Notes under the pieces: model-generated
What the model saw: the letters and a program-made list of their open reading frames with translations, nothing else
Told to the model about the DNA's origin: nothing
Database searches by the model: none
Position numbers and translations under genes: made by a program
In this document: positions 61,322 through 64,000 of the stretch, piece after piece
How the letters are laid out: every line of letters begins with the position of its first letter
Numbering within the stretch: position 1 is the first letter of the stretch
Source: Neospora caninum Liverpool
Taxonomy: Eukaryota; Apicomplexa; Conoidasida; Eucoccidiorida; Sarcocystidae
Length of the DNA stretch: 64,000 bases
Reading direction: 5' to 3'
Assembly (NCBI RefSeq): GCF_000208865.1
Contig: NC_018395.1
Coordinates: 2,573,920-2,637,919, forward strand

Positions 61322-62672
61322 TTTGAGCGTACATGTATAGACATACATGCATACCCACATACATATATGTGAAGGCGACCTTCTGTCTTACCTCCGTTTG
61401 CTTTTACGTCTACATATATATATATATATATATATATGCAGGTCCATGCGTTTGAGGTTTTCTGTCGCGTTCGCTTCATCGTCAAGCGGCACCGTTGCAC
61501 GACCCTTTGCATGCATATATTTATAACACGCCAAGGTCGACAATAAATCGACAATAAACATGTGAATCCACTCCCAAGCGCTGTCTGTGTCTGTGACCGG
61601 CTGTGGGTCTGGGGCGCCTCCAGCGTTTCGCATCCTTACTTTGCAGCGGCGTCGGCTGCGCGTCGAACGCCGTGAGTTGCTTGTACATTTCTCCCTGTTG
61701 CGAGTGCGTGCCGACTGCGAGCACGAGCGCTCGGCCGCTCCCGCCGACGATAGCGGTGCCAGCGAGGAGAATCGGCGAAGGAACGGCGTGGTGGTCCGCG
61801 GCCGTCGCACTCGGCGCCTGTTCTGCGCACTCTCTTCGGCCTCGCAGGAGCGAAGACGAGGTGCGTGTGGTTCTCCGCAAAAAACTCGCGCGCTGCCTGT
61901 CCGAAGAAGCAGAGGACGCGCGAGGCGTCGGCGACGCAGGCAGCGACTCCGCAGGCTCCTCCGTCGCGTGGTCTTCTCTGATGTCTCCTGCGCCTTGGTT
62001 CTCTGGTTGGCCGTCTTGGGCGTCCTCGCCGACCGTCCCCCTCCGCGCCTCTCTCTCGCTCCCCGGCCCTTTTTCTCCCGCTCGAGATTCTTTTCCCGCA
62101 CCAGCGCGGTCACATGGCGAGGCCCCGCGCAAGCGCTCGACCGCTGCCCAGCACTCCTTGGGCGGCTCCTTGGAAATCGCCTCAGACTCGCCCGTGAGCG
62201 CCGACTCGTCGGCGCGGACCTCGACTCCAGCCACCAGCAGACAATCTGCAGGCACTTCGTCTCCCATTTCCAAGCGAACAATGTCGCCGACCAGCAGCGT
62301 GGCCACAGGCGTTTGCCGTTCTTTCCCAGCCCGCACCACGCGGCAGAGTCTGTCATCTGGAGACAGAGAGGGACAGCACGAGACAGAGGCGCAGAACGCG
62401 CGCAGAAACGGGGGCGTTTAGAGAAAAAACGCGGCTGCCCCAAGCCGCCACAGACAAAAGGTTCGCGTCTCCAGAGCAGTGACTCTGGAGCCCCATCGCC
62501 TATTCGATTTGCGGTCCACGGAGCAGGACAAAGCGGAAACGTCTGGACGCGATGCTCCGTTTTCTGTGTACGTGCCAGTCTTGATGTGCGTCGATATTCA
62601 GACCCACCTTCGCCCGCGCAGATTTCCCAAGTCCCTGGAGACACGGACTGCGTTTCCGGCCTCAATTCATAC

Positions 62673-62710
<38 letters not shown>

Positions 62711-64000
62711 TATAACTCTATGTAGATATAGATATATGCTGATGAGCATACGATTTGCTGCGAACAGGAGGTGGATACAGATATATAGGATAGATTTGTA
62801 TGTGGACGTAGATCGGAACACTGGCAGGCCTCGGTGAGCCTCACGAGAGCGACATGCATGCGTGTTTGTACCTTTCACTTTTCCAAGTTTCCGGAACTGT
62901 TTTTCTTTGACCCAGTCGTTGGTAGCGGTGACGGCGATGACGACAACGACGGCGACCCAAATGGCGAAGCCCTCAATCCACTCGACTTCAGGGTGTTCGC
63001 CGAGCTGCGCCGTTTCAGGGAGAGAACGGAGCCGACATCCGGGACAAAGTGGGGAGGGAAACCAGGGAATTTGCGTGTGCATGTTCAAATCCTAAAACTA
63101 GGCAGACGGATTGCAGACCTACGTGCATGTAGATACGGAGTGTAAATTTACTCCCGAGGGAAAGAACAAAAAAGGCCGTTTTTTTCATCCAACGGACGTA
63201 ACGTTTTCAGACAGGGCCAGAGTAGGGAAACACGCAACTGTACAGACAGTTAGCTCTGTGTGTGTGTGTGTGCGCGCGTTTATAAGAGAGATCACTCCTA
63301 AGTAAGTGTGCATGTCCGGGATCGAGAGAAGCCCGTTTCGCAGCCATGCGCAATTGCTTCAAGAGAGAACAGGAAACGCCTTGAAACGAACCGCTTTCCA
63401 TGCTGGAAATTGAACGGAACGGAATGTCGCCCGCGGGACGGTTCCCTCGTTCTTACCGTGACACCTAAGACAATTGAAATGAGTCCACAAAGCGTTAGAA
63501 TCCGCAACGTAAAATCCGAACCGGCTTCAACGCAGAGCCGCCAGAAGGCTGAACAACAGTAGAGAGGCACGGTGCGACGGTGAGGACGGAGAAGACGCAA
63601 ACAGACGAATAGCTGTGAGGAGCACCGCACAGGCATCAGAACCAGCATTATCGGACGAGCAAGAAGAAGACCACAACGGACGGCTTCGACAAAGCAAGGG
63701 CTAGTTTGGAGCCGCGGCGTGAGCGATGGCGCGATCGCTGAGGTAAACGAAAAGAGATTTGGGAGCAGATCGCAGAAGAAAAAGTTGCGTGATATTTCTC
63801 CAGTGACGGTACCCAGTAGCGGTCTCGAAGCGTCTAGCGACCGCGTGTGCCTTTCCTGTCTCCGGCAGGACGTCACACCACACTATGACTTACATGTCTA
63901 GCAACCCCTCACTGATTTGATGTTTAGGTACCTGTCTACTGTCTACCGCCTTTTTTTCGATCCAGTTACCCAGAGTCGTCTCTATGCAAGTGCTCACTTT
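51181..64000 (-). CDS. Plasma-membrane-type Ca2+-transporting P-type ATPase (5' end outside window)
   Basis: P2B ATPase exporting Ca2+ from the cytosol by ATP hydrolysis. Minus-strand exons: 64000(partial)-63932, 63855-63813 (tentative), 63548-63457, 63004-62872, 62356-61640, 61007-60926, 60259-59716, 59080-58838, 58473-57929, 57350-57211, 56497-56320, 55857-55700, 54929-54762, 54275-54118, 53342-53189, 52748-52426, 51791-51625, 51259-51181. Phases close to 1330 residues inside the window. Motifs in order: [20 protein letters not shown] (M2 region), ALTGESEAI (actuator), [19 protein letters not shown] (M4), CSDKTGTLT (phosphorylated Asp), [10 protein letters not shown] (nucleotide domain), [23 protein letters not shown] (hinge), [17 protein letters not shown] (M5), [20 protein letters not shown] (M6), then [31 protein letters not shown] and INARKI mark the plasma-membrane rather than the SERCA type. 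The actuator carries an insert of about 120 residues and the nucleotide domain a Ser-rich one. One intron uses a GC donor. The C-terminal tail is short. Confidence 0.96.
52932..52959. repeat. (TA)n run in Ca2+-ATPase intron
   Basis: Short pure TA array inside the intron between the exons at 53189-53342 and 52426-52748. Confidence 0.85.
53752..53942. repeat. Complex TA/TATG microsatellite in Ca2+-ATPase intron
   Basis: About 190 bases of TA runs interleaved with TATGTATATA, CATATACACATAT and similar units, all within the GC-AG intron 53343-54117. Confidence 0.9.
54480..54715 (-). repeat. 24-base polypurine minisatellite in Ca2+-ATPase intron
   Basis: Tandem unit close to ACGAGGAGGAAGAAACGCGG plus AGAA (24 bases, about nine copies with variants such as GAAGGGAGAAATG). 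On the transcribed minus strand it is pyrimidine-rich and keeps open frames with an eight-residue period. It lies inside the intron 54276-54761, upstream of the next exon's acceptor. Confidence 0.92.
55141..55264. repeat. (TA)n and ATGT repeats in Ca2+-ATPase intron
   Basis: Two TA arrays at about 55141-55165 and 55237-55264, the second preceded by a short ATGT tetranucleotide run. Inside intron 54930-55699. Confidence 0.88.
56060..56245. repeat. GATA-type and AGCTATAGATAG repeats in Ca2+-ATPase intron
   Basis: A block of ATAGATAGATAG tetranucleotide repeats (56070-56130) passes into imperfect copies of AGCTATAGATAGCTATAGAC. Inside intron 55858-56319. Confidence 0.88.
56670..56830. repeat. 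ATATAC/ATGCATG repeats in Ca2+-ATPase intron
   Basis: TATATACATA-type units with two copies of a segment containing TGCATGCATGTAAATATATA (about 56751 and 56801). Inside intron 56498 to about 57210, reading the minus-strand gene. Confidence 0.85.
57715..57866. repeat. (TA)n arrays in Ca2+-ATPase intron
   Basis: Three TA runs (about 57743-57765, 57768-57783 and 57834-57862) separated by short unique segments, inside intron 57351-57928. Confidence 0.9.
58500..58725 (-). repeat. Polypurine (GAGA-type) tract in Ca2+-ATPase intron
   Basis: About 220 bases of almost pure A/G on the plus strand (pyrimidine on the transcribed strand), in the intron between exons 58838-59080 and 57929-58473. Irregular units of GAGAAAG and GGAGAAAGA, no fixed period seen. 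Confidence 0.85.
59400..59662 (+). repeat. 22-base pyrimidine minisatellite in Ca2+-ATPase intron
   Basis: About twelve tandem copies of TTGCTCTCTCCTGTTCTATC plus TC, with C/A variation in TCTCTCT versus TATCTCT. Lies in the intron 59081-59715. Confidence 0.93.
60822..60848. repeat. (TA)n run in Ca2+-ATPase intron
   Basis: Pure TA array inside the intron between exons 60926-61007 and 59716-60259. A (GT)n run of about 16 bases lies in the same intron near 60535. Confidence 0.88.
61286..61439. repeat. (TA)n, (GA)n and second (TA)n in Ca2+-ATPase intron
   Basis: A TA run passes directly into AGAGAGAG (61286-61322); a second TA array lies at about 61412-61438. Both are inside intron 61008-61639. 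Confidence 0.88.
62678..62745. repeat. (TA)n microsatellite in Ca2+-ATPase intron
   Basis: TA array (about 62678-62705) followed by imperfect TAGATATAGATATATG, inside intron 62357-62871. Confidence 0.88.

Overview
This is nuclear DNA of a coccidian apicomplexan, most likely of the Toxoplasma/Neospora group. The evidence is intron-rich genes, very long low-complexity insertions (Ser, Arg, Glu, Pro) inside otherwise conserved proteins, pyrimidine-rich splice acceptors, (TA)n arrays inside introns, and moderately GC-rich exons. There are no bacterial operons, Shine-Dalgarno sites, insertion sequences or CRISPR arrays. Genus-level placement is inference.

Layout, left to right. (1) 645-3236 (+): NudC, a dynein/Hsp90 co-factor, four exons. 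(2) about 4856-6498 (-): a tentative small membrane protein split over several short exons. (3) 8445-8518 (-): tRNA-Arg(ACG). (4) 10868-19223 (+): a SulP-family anion transporter with a STAS domain, ten exons, carrying a large N-terminal extension and an insert of about 390 residues between membrane helices. (5) 23461-24889 (+): RPB8, a shared RNA polymerase subunit, three exons. (6) 28290-39416 (+): a giant WD40 protein that I read as an APC4-like subunit of the anaphase-promoting complex, nine exons. (7) 41402-47815 (-): a seven-helix GPR180/TMEM145-like (GOST-type) protein, twelve exons, convergent with gene 6. (8) 51181 to the right edge (-): a plasma-membrane-type Ca2+-ATPase with eighteen modelled exons, whose 5' end lies beyond the window.

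The exon models were built by hand from GT/GC-AG boundaries. The phases close exactly for NudC, the SulP transporter, RPB8, the APC4-like gene, the GPR180-like gene and the Ca2+-ATPase (355, 1575, 150, 2462, 593 and at least 1330 residues). Two introns appear to use GC-AG borders. The genes do not form a pathway. They are housekeeping functions (transcription, cell cycle, chaperoning) beside two ion transport proteins and a secretory-pathway receptor-like protein. Between genes lie 1.5-4 kb stretches of low-complexity DNA in which I could support little beyond repeats and short palindromes.
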